A stretch of 64,000 bases of DNA from Janthinobacterium sp. TND4EL3. GTDB taxonomy: Bacteria; Pseudomonadota; Gammaproteobacteria; Burkholderiales; Burkholderiaceae_D. Made by a program: the position numbers and the translations under genes. Positions 9,384 to 18,108 of the stretch are shown here, one piece after another (the stretch's first letter is position 1; each line of letters begins with the position of its first letter). The notes beneath the pieces are model-generated. The model searched no databases. It saw nothing but the letters and a program-made list of their open reading frames with translations, and had not been told where the DNA came from. The stretch covers positions 124,001 to 188,000 of the forward strand of contig NZ_FTMV01000004.1 in assembly GCF_900156175.1 (NCBI RefSeq), written 5' to 3'.

Positions 9384-10022
9384 ATGAAACCGACCCAGCA
9401 AGACCCCATCCACGCCATCACGGGCCGCACCCTGGCCCATTACGACGCCAGCGCCGAGCAGTTTTTCGAAGGCACGCGCGACCATGACGTCAGCCAGAAC
9501 ATCGCCGCGCTGCTGAACGCCATCGGCAGGCCCGCGCCGCTGGACATCCTCGACCTCGGTTGCGGCCCCGGCCGCGACCTGAAGGCGTTCACGGCCCTGG
9601 GCCATCACGCGACGGGTGTCGATGGCTGCCCCCGCTTCGTCGAGATGGCGCGCGCCTACAGCGGCTGCACCGTGTGGCAGCAGGATTTCGTCGACCTCGA
9701 TTTGCCGGCCGCGCACTTCGACGGCGTGTTCGCCAATGCCGTGCTGTTCCACGTGCCCAGCGCCGCCTTGCCCGGCGTATTGCGCGCTTTGTACGCGTGC
9801 CTGAAACCGGGCGGCGTGCTGTTCAGCTCGAACCCGCGCGGGCAGAACGAGGAAGGCTGGAACGGCGCGCGCTACGGCAGCTACCATGACGAAGCGAGCT
9901 GGGCCGCCTACGTGCGGGCGGCCGGCTTTACCCTGGTCGAGCAGTACTACCGGCCGCCGGGCCTGCCGCGCGAGCAGCAGCCATGGCTGGCCACCGTCTG
10001 GCGCAAGGATTTGGCGGCCTGA
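9384..10022 (+). CDS. Class I SAM-dependent methyltransferase
   Basis: 212 residues with the Rossmann-like methyltransferase core: motif I LDILDLGCGPGRDLKAF, the acidic motif II GVDGCPRFVEMA, motif III FDGVFANAVLFHVP and the post-III segment LKPGGVLFSSNPRG. The substrate cannot be inferred; the family includes small-molecule and quinone methyltransferases. It starts 68 bp after the M13 peptidase with an AGGACC site and could be co-transcribed with it. Confidence 0.85.
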   Translation: MKPTQQDPIHAITGRTLAHYDASAEQFFEGTRDHDVSQNIAALLNAIGRPAPLDILDLGCGPGRDLKAFTALGHHATGVDGCPRFVEMARAYSGCTVWQQDFVDLDLPAAHFDGVFANAVLFHVPSAALPGVLRALYACLKPGGVLFSSNPRGQNEEGWNGARYGSYHDEASWAAYVRAAGFTLVEQYYRPPGLPREQQPWLATVWRKDLAA

Positions 10023-10176
10023 TCGACGATGTAGGCACTGTGTTAGGAACCGTACAGAGCCTTTGATCCCCGCTGCGTACTATGGATACATCGACACGCA
10101 ACAAGCAGCGTGTGAGCCGCAGTACCGGTCCTTAGGGGCTGGACAGCAGATGTACCAACTACAGTGAGGATCCATC

Positions 10177-10362
10177 ATGAACAAAGATCAAGTCGAAGGT
10201 AAACTGAAGGAAGTCGGCGGTAAAATCCAGGAAGCCGCTGGCAAAGTCGTCGGCAGCGAAGAACAGCAAGCCAAGGGCCTGGCCAACCAGGTCGAGGGCA
10301 AAGTGCAGAAGAAGGTTGGCGACGTCAAGGATGCAGTCGAAACTGTGACCCGCAAGCCATAA
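10177..10362 (+). CDS. CsbD-family stress protein
   Basis: A 61-residue, highly charged protein of typical CsbD form: MNKDQVEGKLKEVGGKIQEAAGK...KGLANQVEGKVQKKVGDVKDAV. CsbD proteins are abundant, probably natively helical/disordered, and commonly induced by general stress regulators; their molecular role is unknown. TGAGGA precedes the ATG and a strong terminator follows 16 nt after the stop, so it is a monocistron. Confidence 0.93.
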   Translation: MNKDQVEGKLKEVGGKIQEAAGKVVGSEEQQAKGLANQVEGKVQKKVGDVKDAVETVTRKP

Positions 10363-10378
10363 TTTCTGCTCCAGCATA

Positions 10379-10418
10379 AAAAAACCGCCGCCTGTCGCAA
10401 GACAGGCGGCGGTTTTTT
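10379..10418. terminator. Bidirectional terminator between csbD and the DPP-IV gene
   Basis: An 18-bp stem AAAAAACCGCCGCCTGTC / GACAGGCGGCGGTTTTTT around a GCAA tetraloop, with A/T tails on both sides. It serves the convergent csbD and peptidase genes. Confidence 0.95.
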
Positions 10419-10436
10419 ATTTGATGCAGCGCAAGC

Positions 10437-12647
10437 TTACTGTGCTGGCTTCATCAGGTTCTGCTTGAAGAACAGCTCGATTTTCCTGTACACGTGGCGC
10501 TGGCCCGCGCGCGACGAGATGCCGTGCTTGGCGCCAGGATACGTCATCAGGTCGAACTGCACGCCGCGGTTGACCAGTGCGTCGATCAGTCGCGTGCTGT
10601 TGCTGAACAAGACGTTGTCGTCGGCCATGCCGTGCACCAGCAGCAGCGGCGACTTCAGGCCGTCGAGGTGGGCGAACACGGTGCTGGCCTTGTAGCCATC
10701 CACGTTTTCCTTCGGCATGCCGAGGAATTGTTCCGTGTAATGGGTGTCGTACAGCGACCAGTCGGTCACGGGCGCCACCGACACGCCCATGGCGATCTTG
10801 TCGGATGCGGCCGACAGCAAACGCAGGGTCATGAAGCCGCCATAGCTCCAGCCGAACACGCCGATGCGTTTCGCATCGACGAAGCTTTGCTTGGCCAGCC
10901 AGTCGATGCCCACCAGCTGGTCCGCCACTTCGGCGGCGCCCAGCTTGTGATAGATGGCGTCCGTGAACGCGCGCTCGCGGCGCGACGAGCCGCGGTTATC
11001 GAGGCGGAAGACGACAAAGCCCTGCTGCGCCATGTACTGGTCGAAGTTGTTGCCCCAGCGGCGAGCCACGTGCTGCGAGTGCGGGCCGCCATACGTCGAC
11101 AGGTAGACGGGGTAGCGCTTGGCCGCGTCGAAGTTCGACGGCTTGACGATCGAATAGTGCAGGGTCTGGCCATCGTTGGCCTTCAGGGTGCCGTACTCGG
11201 TCGGCAGGTGGTCGGCCTTGTACTTGAAGTACGGGTGGCTGGCGTTGAGCGCGTTTTCTTCCAGCCAGCCCACCATGGCGCCGTCCGGGCGGCGAATGCT
11301 CACCTGCGGCGGCGTGGCCGGGTCGGAATAGGTGTCGACGAAGACTTCGCCGTTGCGCGAGAACGTCGTGTCGTGCCAGCCGTCCGCTTTCGTCACGCGC
11401 TGCGGCTTGTCGGCCGTGCTGCCATCGAGGGCCAGGGCGTAGGTCTGTTTGTCGATGACGGCGTCGCGGTTCGACGACACGAACACCTTGCCCGACTTCT
11501 GGTTCACGGCCAGCACGCTGTCGATGCCCCACGCGCCGGAAGTGACCGGGTGCAGCAGCTTGCCGCCCATGTCGTAGAGGTACAGATGGTTGCGGCCCGT
11601 GCGCTCGGACGACCACAGGAAGGTGCCGTTGGACAGGAAGCGCAGGTCGTCATGGATGCTGACCCAGGTTGCCGACGTTTCCGTCAGCAAGGTGCGCTGC
11701 GCCAAGGAACCGGCGTCGACGGCGACCAGGTCCAGCGTCTTCTGGTCGCGCGACTGGCGCTGGTAGACGAGCGACTTGCTGTCCGCGCTCCAGTCGGCGC
11801 GCACCAGGTAGATGTCGGGGTTCGTGCCCAGGTCCACCTGGCGCTGCGCGCCCGTTTCCGGCGAGACGATCAGCAGCTGCACCAGCACGTTCGGGTCGCC
11901 GGCGGCCGGGTAGCGCTGCTCGACGACGTCGGTGCGGTCGGCGAAGATTTCAAAGCGGCGCACGACGGGCACGGGCGCCTCGTCATAGCGTTTGTAGGCG
12001 ATGGCCGAATCGTCGGGCGCCCAGTAGTAGCCGGTGCGCTGTCCCATTTCTTCCTGCGCCACGAATTCGGCTTCGCCGTTGCGTATCGTGCCCTTGCCGT
12101 CGGTCGTCAGCTGGCGTTCCTTGTCCGTCTTGAGGTCGATCACATAGATGTTTTGATCGCGCACAAACGACACGTAGCGGCCCTTTGGCGAGATTTTCGG
12201 ATCGAGCACATTGCCCTTGGCGACCAGGCGCGCCTGGTCCGGGCGGGCCGCGTCGACCAGGTACAGATTGCCGGCCAGCGGCACCAGCAGCTGCTTGCCG
12301 TCCGGCGACCAGCTGTAGCTGAGGATGCCGTTCAGGCTGGCCGTGCGCTCGCGTTCGCGGCGCGCCTGCTCTTCGGGCGAAATCGTTTCATTCGGCACCA
12401 GCGCCTTGGAGTCGACCAGGCGGTGCGTGCTCTTGTCCTTGAGCTTGAATTCCCACAGGTCGAGCTGGAACTGGTTGTCGGCGCGGCCGCGCAGGAAGGT
12501 GACGCGCTCGCCGTCGGGCGAGACCTTCAGGTTGCGCACGCCGGGGCCGGCCAGCGCCGGATCGGCGTGGATGCGTTCCAGGGTCAGCTTTTCAGCCGAT
12601 GCGGGAACGCTGGCCATCGCGGCCAGAAAACAAAGAATAAAACGCAT
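10437..12647 (-). CDS. Exported S9B prolyl dipeptidase (dipeptidyl peptidase IV type)
   Basis: 736 residues. A signal peptide (MRFILCFLAAMASVPASA) leads into an eight-bladed beta-propeller, then an alpha/beta hydrolase. The catalytic serine is in GWSYGGFMTLR, the aspartate in MADDNVLF and the histidine in PGAKHGIS. The double-Glu motif that anchors the substrate N-terminus in DPP-IV is visible as EFVAQEEMGQRTGYYW. The family removes X-Pro (or X-Ala) dipeptides from peptide N-termini in the periplasm. It is convergent with csbD and separated from phzF by ~190 bp. Confidence 0.92.
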   Translation of the reverse strand: MRFILCFLAAMASVPASAEKLTLERIHADPALAGPGVRNLKVSPDGERVTFLRGRADNQFQLDLWEFKLKDKSTHRLVDSKALVPNETISPEEQARRERERTASLNGILSYSWSPDGKQLLVPLAGNLYLVDAARPDQARLVAKGNVLDPKISPKGRYVSFVRDQNIYVIDLKTDKERQLTTDGKGTIRNGEAEFVAQEEMGQRTGYYWAPDDSAIAYKRYDEAPVPVVRRFEIFADRTDVVEQRYPAAGDPNVLVQLLIVSPETGAQRQVDLGTNPDIYLVRADWSADSKSLVYQRQSRDQKTLDLVAVDAGSLAQRTLLTETSATWVSIHDDLRFLSNGTFLWSSERTGRNHLYLYDMGGKLLHPVTSGAWGIDSVLAVNQKSGKVFVSSNRDAVIDKQTYALALDGSTADKPQRVTKADGWHDTTFSRNGEVFVDTYSDPATPPQVSIRRPDGAMVGWLEENALNASHPYFKYKADHLPTEYGTLKANDGQTLHYSIVKPSNFDAAKRYPVYLSTYGGPHSQHVARRWGNNFDQYMAQQGFVVFRLDNRGSSRRERAFTDAIYHKLGAAEVADQLVGIDWLAKQSFVDAKRIGVFGWSYGGFMTLRLLSAASDKIAMGVSVAPVTDWSLYDTHYTEQFLGMPKENVDGYKASTVFAHLDGLKSPLLLVHGMADDNVLFSNSTRLIDALVNRGVQFDLMTYPGAKHGISSRAGQRHVYRKIELFFKQNLMKPAQ

Positions 12648-12837
12648 GGATGTCTCGGTAGTTGGAAGAAGAAGGGCACTGCATGTACAGGCGAGCTTGA
12701 GCGTTGCCTAAGCGTAAGACGATACCAGAGCGTGCCTGATTATGCGATAGCCCTGGCCACGGAATAAACCGTTGCTGGCCGTATTTCCTTCGACGAAAAT
12801 ATCCAAGCGCCGCCCATTCCATGGCGCTTTACCCCGT

Positions 12838-13677
12838 TCATGCCAATATCGTGCCTGCGATCACGGTCAGGCAGGCGCCGCCTATCCAGGCCTGGCCGTC
12901 GCGAAAAGTCACGGACACGCGGCCGTCGCGCTGCAGGCAGGTGCCCTGGCGCACCGTGTAGTCGGCGCCTGCCAGCAGGTGCGCGATGCAGGCGTTGGCG
13001 CTGCCCGTGACGGGGTCTTCCACCAGCGCGCCGTGCTCGCTGAGCAGCGCGCGCACTTCGTAGTCGGCCGGCCCGCCGGCGCCGTGCGTGCCGTACAGCG
13101 CCAGGCCGTCGGCGCCGGCGGCGGCCAGCAAGGGCGTCAGCGCGGCGATGTCGGCGCGCACGGCCAGGCAGGCGGCGGCGCTGGTCAGCGGCACGCACAG
13201 CCAGCGGATGCCCATGTCGGCGACGGTGCCGCCGGCGGCCAGTTCTCCGCCCAGCGCCGCCTGCAGCAGCGGCAGCAGCGCGGGATCGAGCGCGCGCGTG
13301 GCGCAGGGCGGCGCCTGGAACGCCAGTACGCCGCCAGCGCCCCGTTCTATCGGCACCAGGCCGACGCCGCATTCCTGCACGATGCGCGCGCCTTTCGGCT
13401 GCAGGCCCGCGTCGAGCAGGGCGTGCGCTGTGCCCAGGGTCGGGTGGCCGGCGAACGGGAATTCCGTCTCGGGCGAAAAGATCCGCACGCGGTAATCGGC
13501 GGCCGGGTCGCGCGGCGCCAGCACGAAGGTGGTTTCCGACAGGCCCGTCCAGCGCGCGATGGCCTGCATCTGCGCGTCGTCGAGGCCATTCGCATCGAGC
13601 ACCACGGCCAGCGGATTGCCCGAGAAGGGCACCGTGCTGAAGACGTCGACTTGCCTGAAGGGGCGTGGTTGCGGCAT
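12838..13677 (-). CDS. PhzF-family isomerase/epimerase
   Basis: 279 residues in two similar halves. Signatures are FRQVDVFSTVPFSGNPLAVV, the catalytic glutamate in LSETTFV, GHPTLGTAHALLDAG and the C-terminal DPVTGSANACIAHLL. The family includes PhzF of phenazine synthesis and many enzymes of unknown substrate; without other phz genes nearby, phenazine production is not implied. AAGGAG lies before the ATG, and it follows the MATE gene by 15 bp, so the two probably form an operon. Confidence 0.9.
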   Translation of the reverse strand: MPQPRPFRQVDVFSTVPFSGNPLAVVLDANGLDDAQMQAIARWTGLSETTFVLAPRDPAADYRVRIFSPETEFPFAGHPTLGTAHALLDAGLQPKGARIVQECGVGLVPIERGAGGVLAFQAPPCATRALDPALLPLLQAALGGELAAGGTVADMGIRWLCVPLTSAAACLAVRADIAALTPLLAAAGADGLALYGTHGAGGPADYEVRALLSEHGALVEDPVTGSANACIAHLLAGADYTVRQGTCLQRDGRVSVTFRDGQAWIGGACLTVIAGTILA

Positions 13678-13692
13678 GGGGAGCTCCTTGTC

Positions 13693-15084
13693 TCAGGCTG
13701 CGCGCAGGCGCTGCAGCGACAATCGGTTCAAGTACCAGGTCAGCAGCACAGCGGCCACCGTCAGCCCCGTCACCAGGCCGATCCAGAAGCCGGCGGCGGC
13801 CATCGGTTCGGCCGGCGACCAGATGAAGCCTTGCGGCGCGAGGCCCAGCACATAGCCGATGGGCAGCGAGAAGCCCCAGAAGGCCAGCAGCTGGATCAGC
13901 ATCGGCTGGCGCGTCACCTTGTAGCCGCGGATGGCGCAGGACGTGGCCACCTGCGTGGCGTCGGACAGCTGGAACAGGGCGGCGAACAGCAGCAGCTGGG
14001 CGCACAGTTCCTGCACCTGCGGGTCGGACGTGTAGGCTTGCGCGATCTGGTGGCGGAAGACGGTGATCAGCGTTGCCGAGACGATGGCCGCCGTCAGCGA
14101 CATGGCCACGCCCACCCACGAAATGAAGCGGGCCTTGCGCAGATTGGCTTCGCCCACGGCATGGCCCACGCGCGTGACGAGCGCGATGCCGAAGGTGAGC
14201 GGCACCATGAAGACGACGGACGAGAAGTTGAGGGCGATCTGGTGCGCCGACACCTGGATCACGCCGAAGCGCGCCACCAGCAGGCTGATGACGCCAAAGG
14301 CGCTCACTTCGGCAAAATACGTCACGCCGATGGGCAGGCCCAGGCGCAGCATGGGGCCGATGGACGCCGTCTGCGGCCACTCCCAGTGCGTGAACGGATA
14401 GGTGGCGTGGTAGGCGGGCGCGATCCTGATCCACGCCAGCATGGCCAGCAGCATCATCCACACGCAGCAGGTGGTGGCCACGGCGCAGCCGACGCCGCCC
14501 AGTTTCGGCATGCCCCAGTGGCCGTAGATCAGCAGGTAGTTGACGAAAATATTCAGCGCCAGCGCGGCCAGGGCGATGACCATCACGGGCTTGGTCTGGT
14601 TGATGCTGGTGCTGTAGCCGTACAGGGCGCGGTAGGCGGCGAACGGCGGCAGCGCGCAGCTGATGATGTGCACGAACAGCTTGGCCTTGGCGGCCACCGC
14701 CGGTTCGAGCATCAGGTGGTCGAACACCAGCGCCGCCATGTTCGTCAGCAGGCAAGCGACCAGGCCGACGAGCAGCGCCTTCCACAGGGCCTGACGCACG
14801 ATGTGCGGCACCCGGTCGTGGCGCGCGGCGCCGATTTCATGCGCCACCAGGGTATTGATCGCCATCATGATGCCGCTCACGGTGACGAGCACGATGGACC
14901 AGATGGCCGCGCCCAGCGACACGGCCGCCAGCTCCTCGGGATTCGTGTGCCCCGTCATGGCCACGTCGGCCGCACCCATGCCGACGGTGGCCAGCTGGCC
15001 GATCAGGATGGGCCAGGCCAGCTTCCAGAGCGAGGAAACTTCATTGCGGACGGCGGGCAGGGTGAACGAGGTCGTGTGTGGCAT
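13693..15084 (-). CDS. MATE-family multidrug efflux transporter (NorM-like)
   Basis: 463 residues with twelve predicted membrane helices, beginning LWKLAWPILIGQLATVGMGAADVAMTGH, the conserved MATE start. TLVAHEIGAARHDRV and the second-half equivalent ALVTRVGHAVGEANLRKA are the paired MATE signatures. It exports cationic or aromatic drugs using the sodium or proton gradient. The ATG at 15084 is chosen over an upstream TTG. The tight link to phzF suggests joint transcription, but not a proven shared substrate. Confidence 0.9.
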   Translation of the reverse strand: MPHTTSFTLPAVRNEVSSLWKLAWPILIGQLATVGMGAADVAMTGHTNPEELAAVSLGAAIWSIVLVTVSGIMMAINTLVAHEIGAARHDRVPHIVRQALWKALLVGLVACLLTNMAALVFDHLMLEPAVAAKAKLFVHIISCALPPFAAYRALYGYSTSINQTKPVMVIALAALALNIFVNYLLIYGHWGMPKLGGVGCAVATTCCVWMMLLAMLAWIRIAPAYHATYPFTHWEWPQTASIGPMLRLGLPIGVTYFAEVSAFGVISLLVARFGVIQVSAHQIALNFSSVVFMVPLTFGIALVTRVGHAVGEANLRKARFISWVGVAMSLTAAIVSATLITVFRHQIAQAYTSDPQVQELCAQLLLFAALFQLSDATQVATSCAIRGYKVTRQPMLIQLLAFWGFSLPIGYVLGLAPQGFIWSPAEPMAAAGFWIGLVTGLTVAAVLLTWYLNRLSLQRLRAA

Positions 15085-15174
15085 GGGCGGCAAGCTTGAC
15101 TAAAGACAAGATTCTACCGGCATTCGCCGTGCTTGTCCGCGCGGCGCCCAGGGGCCAGCCCGGCACGGTAATCA

Positions 15175-15210
15175 TTTGTTACAGCTAAGAATGCAAGTCG
15201 CGGATAGACT
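15175..15210 (+). promoter_or_regulatory. Shared crystallin-type promoter element, copy 1
   Basis: TTTGTTACA at 15175-15183 and a -10-like TAGACT at 15205-15210, 64 bp before the first crystallin gene. The same pair, with 22-23 nt between TTGTTA and the hexamer, occurs before the two paralogues downstream. The -35 region is poor, so an activator binding TTTGTTACA is plausible. Confidence 0.5.
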
Positions 15211-15274
15211 GCGCGCTCTATTTGGCAAAATGACCAAATAGTCAACCGCAATACCCTGACTATGGAGCAAGACC

Positions 15275-15952
15275 ATGCTGAAACACACCCTGAGGTGCGC
15301 CCTGTTGCTGGGCGCCGCCATGACGGCCGAACTGGCCGGCGCCGGCGAACTGACCCTGTACTCGCGCGATGATTATCTGGGCCGCTCGCAGACCGTGCGC
15401 GACGCCGTCGCCGACCTGGAAACCCTGCGCTTCAACGACACGACGCAAAGCATCCGCGTGCGCTCGGGCCGCTGGGAAGCGTGCGAGGAAGCCGATTTCC
15501 GCGGCGCCTGCTTCCTGCTTGAAGCGGGCGAGTATCCCTCGCTCGACGGGCGCGCCAACAAGATCACGTCGCTGCGCGAAGTGCGCGGCGGCTGGGACCG
15601 GGGGCGTGACCGCGACTGGGAGCGCGACCGCGACCGCGACCACGACTGGGAAGGCCGCCGCGGGCATGACCACGAGCGCGGCCGCCTGCCGGGACGCGCG
15701 CTGGGCGGCGAGCTGACCTTCTATACGCGCGACGATTTCGCCGGCCGCAGCTTGACCGTGCGCAACAGTTCGGCCGATTTGCGCGAGCGCGACTTCAACG
15801 ACACGGTGCAGAGCGTGCGCGTGCGTTCGGGCTACTGGGAAGTGTGCGAAGACGTGGGCTTCCGCGGCCGCTGCCGCACCCTCGAACCGGGCGAGTATGC
15901 AAGCCTGGAGCGCATGAGCAACCGCATCTCGTCGGTGCGCGAAGTGCGCTGA
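15275..15952 (+). CDS. Secreted beta/gamma-crystallin-like protein, two domains
   Basis: 225 residues: a signal peptide (cleavage near AGAG), then two Greek-key beta/gamma-crystallin units, GELTLYSRDDYLGRSQTV...LREVR and GELTFYTRDDFAGRSLTV...VREVR. They are separated by an unusual charged linker with repeated RD/DRD and WE dipeptides (residues ~108-145). Each unit has the (F/Y)xxxxFxGR start, the FNDTxxSIRVRSGxW strand and a cysteine pair (WEACEEADFRGAC), probably a disulfide in the periplasm. Bacterial members of this family often bind calcium, but the canonical N/D-N/D-x-x-S/T-S site is only partly recognisable (NDTTQS, NDTVQS). First of three tandem paralogues. Confidence 0.88.
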   Translation: MLKHTLRCALLLGAAMTAELAGAGELTLYSRDDYLGRSQTVRDAVADLETLRFNDTTQSIRVRSGRWEACEEADFRGACFLLEAGEYPSLDGRANKITSLREVRGGWDRGRDRDWERDRDRDHDWEGRRGHDHERGRLPGRALGGELTFYTRDDFAGRSLTVRNSSADLRERDFNDTVQSVRVRSGYWEVCEDVGFRGRCRTLEPGEYASLERMSNRISSVREVR

Positions 15953-15984
15953 CGCGGGTCGCCTGGCAAGGCCAATGGCAGTGG

Positions 15985-16010
15985 CAGGCTCCCGCGGGGG
16001 CCTGTTATTG
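15985..16010 (+). terminator. Probable terminator after crystallin gene 1
   Basis: CAGGC and GCCTG enclose CCCGCGGG, followed by TTATTGCTTTT, about 33 bp after the stop. Confidence 0.55.
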
Positions 16011-16044
16011 CTTTTGGTAACAATTTCTTGTGTTCTTCGCATAC

Positions 16045-16079
16045 TTTGTTACACCGTTTTTGCTGCGGGTGGCTACACT
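16045..16079 (+). promoter_or_regulatory. Shared crystallin-type promoter element, copy 2
   Basis: TTTGTTACA at 16045-16053 and TACACT at 16074-16079. A further inverted half-site GTAACA lies just upstream (about 16016-16021). This is the same layout as before the other two crystallin genes. Confidence 0.5.
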
Positions 16080-16199
16080 GACATCAGTTGTCAGGTCGAT
16101 CACTTGCCCATGCGTGGCGGGGGCTGGCGCTTGCTACAATGGCACCCTGGCGTTTTGGCCAGGCAAATCATCACCAAAGAATGAAGAATGGAGTGAATC

Positions 16200-17189
16200 A
16201 TGACGAGCCCTCTCAAACACGCGCTGGCTTGCGCGGCGACCTTGCTGCTTTCGCTGGGGGCGCATGCGGCCCATGCCGGCGAAATCACCTTGTTCGAAGA
16301 CGTCGATTTCCGTGGCCGGGCAGTGAACCTGCGCGAGACGACGGACGACTTGTCGCGTTTCGGCTTCAATGACAAGGTGTCGAGCATCCTCGTGCGATCT
16401 GGCACCTGGGATGTGTGTACCGATGCCGGTTTTCGCGGCAATTGCCGCACCTTGGGGCCGGGCGAATACCGTTCGATGCCGGGCATGAACGACGCCATTT
16501 CCTCGGTGCGCGAAGCGGGCCGCGGCGACGGCTACAATCCGGGACGGCCGGGACGCGATCCCGACCGGGGCCATGGCGGCTATGGCCGTGGCGGCACCCT
16601 GGAAGTGTATTCGGGCGCGGGCCAGAATGGCGGCTCGGCGCGCCTGAACCGCGACACGGACGATTTCGTCAGCATCGGCTTCAACGACCGCACCACCAGC
16701 ATCGTCGTCTATAACGGCTACTGGCAGCTGTGCAGCGACTCGAATTACAACGGCGTGTGCCGCATCTTTGGCCCTGGCCGCCACGACGACCTGGGACGCG
16801 GCCTCGATGGGCGCGTTTCGTCGGCGCGCATGGTCGACGAGCGCGAAGCGCGCCGCCAGCAGCAGTACGATAATCAGTACCAGCGGCCGCAGTACGAGCA
16901 GCCGCAGTATCCGCAATACCAGCAGCCGCAGTACCAGCAGCGCGGCGCCGTCCTGCTGTTCCCCGAAGCGGGCATGCGCGGCGAGCCGCTGGCGCTGGAC
17001 CGCAATGCGGAAGACCTGGTGCGCTACAACTTCAATGACCGTGCCTCGTCCATCATCGTCAACGAGGGGCAGTGGGAAGTGTGCAGCGATTCGAACTTCC
17101 ATGGCCGCTGCGAAGTGATCGGGCCGGGCGAATATGGACGCCTGAACAGCATGGAAAACCAGATTTCCTCGCTGCGCCGCGTGCGCTGA
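16200..17189 (+). CDS. Secreted beta/gamma-crystallin-like protein, three domains
   Basis: 329 residues: signal peptide ending in AHAAHAG, then three crystallin units. Unit 1 is GEITLFEDVDFRGRAVNL, with FNDKVSSILVRSGTWDVC; unit 2 is GGTLEVYSGAGQNGGSARL, with FNDRTTSIVVYNGYWQLC; unit 3 is GAVLLFPEAGMRGEPLAL, with FNDRASSIIVNEGQWEVC. A Gly/Arg-rich linker joins units 1 and 2. A Gln/Tyr/Pro repeat (PQYEQPQYPQYQQPQYQQ) joins 2 and 3. Each unit keeps one cysteine pair. It is the only member of the trio with three units, so it looks like the product of domain gain within the tandem array. Confidence 0.88.
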   Translation: MTSPLKHALACAATLLLSLGAHAAHAGEITLFEDVDFRGRAVNLRETTDDLSRFGFNDKVSSILVRSGTWDVCTDAGFRGNCRTLGPGEYRSMPGMNDAISSVREAGRGDGYNPGRPGRDPDRGHGGYGRGGTLEVYSGAGQNGGSARLNRDTDDFVSIGFNDRTTSIVVYNGYWQLCSDSNYNGVCRIFGPGRHDDLGRGLDGRVSSARMVDEREARRQQQYDNQYQRPQYEQPQYPQYQQPQYQQRGAVLLFPEAGMRGEPLALDRNAEDLVRYNFNDRASSIIVNEGQWEVCSDSNFHGRCEVIGPGEYGRLNSMENQISSLRRVR

Positions 17190-17212
17190 TACGCTCGCCG
17201 CCGTGCTGACAG

Positions 17213-17247
17213 GCCGCCTGCCGGGTTGCTCCCGCCAGGCGGCTTTT
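17213..17247 (+). terminator. Terminator after crystallin gene 2
   Basis: An 8-bp stem GCCGCCTG / CAGGCGGC with inner CGGG/CCCG pairing, followed by TTTT, 24 bp after the stop. Confidence 0.8.
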
Positions 17248-17281
17248 ACATTCCCGGCCGTGTGCTGACATTTGCTTGCCC

Positions 17282-17317
17282 TTTGTTACACTCGCCGCCG
17301 GTCGCCTGGTCTACACT
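17282..17317 (+). promoter_or_regulatory. Shared crystallin-type promoter element, copy 3
   Basis: TTTGTTACA at 17282-17290 and TACACT at 17312-17317, 30 bp before the ATG. It is the third copy of the element found before all three crystallin genes. Confidence 0.5.
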
Positions 17318-17346
17318 GGCGACAATGTCTCAGTATTGGAGTTGTC

Positions 17347-18012
17347 ATGGTTCGATCTTTCCGCCCTGCGCTGTTGTGCGCCGCCACCTTCCTCGCCCCC
17401 CTGGCCGCCTTCGCGGGCGAAATCACCCTGTTCCAGGATGCCGGCTTCCGCGGCCGTCCCGTGACCCTGCGTTCCGACACGGGCGATCTGTCGCGCATGG
17501 GCTTTAACGACAAGACCTCCAGCATCATCGTGCGCTCGGGCACCTGGGAAGTATGCAAGGACGCCAATTACCGGGGCAACTGCCGTACCCTGGGACCGGG
17601 CCGCTACGACAGCATGCCGGGCATGAACGACGCCGTTTCCTCCGTGCGCGAAGTGGGCCGCCCGGGCCATGGCGGCGGCGACCACCGGCCCTACCCGCCG
17701 CGCCCCGAGCGTCCTCACCCCGGCTATCCCGGCCACGGCGGCGGCCACCGTCCCGACATGAATGGCGCCGTGCTGCTGTTCCCCGATGCGGGCATGCGCG
17801 GCCGGCCCGTGCGCCTGGACCGCGAAGTGCGCGATTTGAGCCGCTATGGCTTCAATGACCGCGCCGAATCGATCGTCGTCAACTACGGCCGCTGGGAATT
17901 CTGCGTCGACGCCAACTTCCGCGGCCGCTGCGTGGTGATGGGGCCGGGCAGCTACGGCCGCCTGCACGGTGGCCTGGACCGCCGCATTTCCTCGCTGCGC
18001 CGCGTGCGCTGA
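17347..18012 (+). CDS. Secreted beta/gamma-crystallin-like protein, two domains
   Basis: 221 residues: signal peptide MVRSFRPALLCAATFLAPL.. ending AFAG, unit 1 GEITLFQDAGFRGRPVTL with FNDKTSSIIVRSGTWEVC, a Pro/His/Gly-rich linker, and unit 2 GAVLLFPDAGMRGRPVRL with FNDRAESIVVNYGRWEFC. Unit 1 is nearly identical in pattern to unit 1 of the preceding gene, and unit 2 to its unit 3, so this gene equals the preceding one minus the middle domain. TTGGAG precedes the chosen ATG; the longer upstream frame covers the promoter element and is unlikely to be coding. Confidence 0.88.
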   Translation: MVRSFRPALLCAATFLAPLAAFAGEITLFQDAGFRGRPVTLRSDTGDLSRMGFNDKTSSIIVRSGTWEVCKDANYRGNCRTLGPGRYDSMPGMNDAVSSVREVGRPGHGGGDHRPYPPRPERPHPGYPGHGGGHRPDMNGAVLLFPDAGMRGRPVRLDREVRDLSRYGFNDRAESIVVNYGRWEFCVDANFRGRCVVMGPGSYGRLHGGLDRRISSLRRVR

Positions 18013-18108
18013 ACGCCCGGGCGGGCGCTGTTGTATCGTGCACACGCTGCCCACGGCCCAATTCGTGTACTCTTCCCATAGGCAGTTCAACCATGGGGAG
18101 CAAGCACG

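Noticed and set aside
10046-10080. Possible ECF-sigma promoter (GGAACC) before csbD
   Set aside because: No matching -10 element at a suitable distance.
10494-12767. 757-codon plus-strand frame opposite the DPP-IV gene
   Set aside because: Antisense shadow; the minus-strand gene has all catalytic motifs and a signal peptide.
12740-14785. 681-codon minus-strand frame across phzF and the MATE gene
   Set aside because: Arg/Gly/Pro-rich shadow in another frame of two clear genes.
12838-15084. Phenazine biosynthesis locus based on PhzF
   Set aside because: No other phz genes are present; PhzF-like proteins are common and of varied function.
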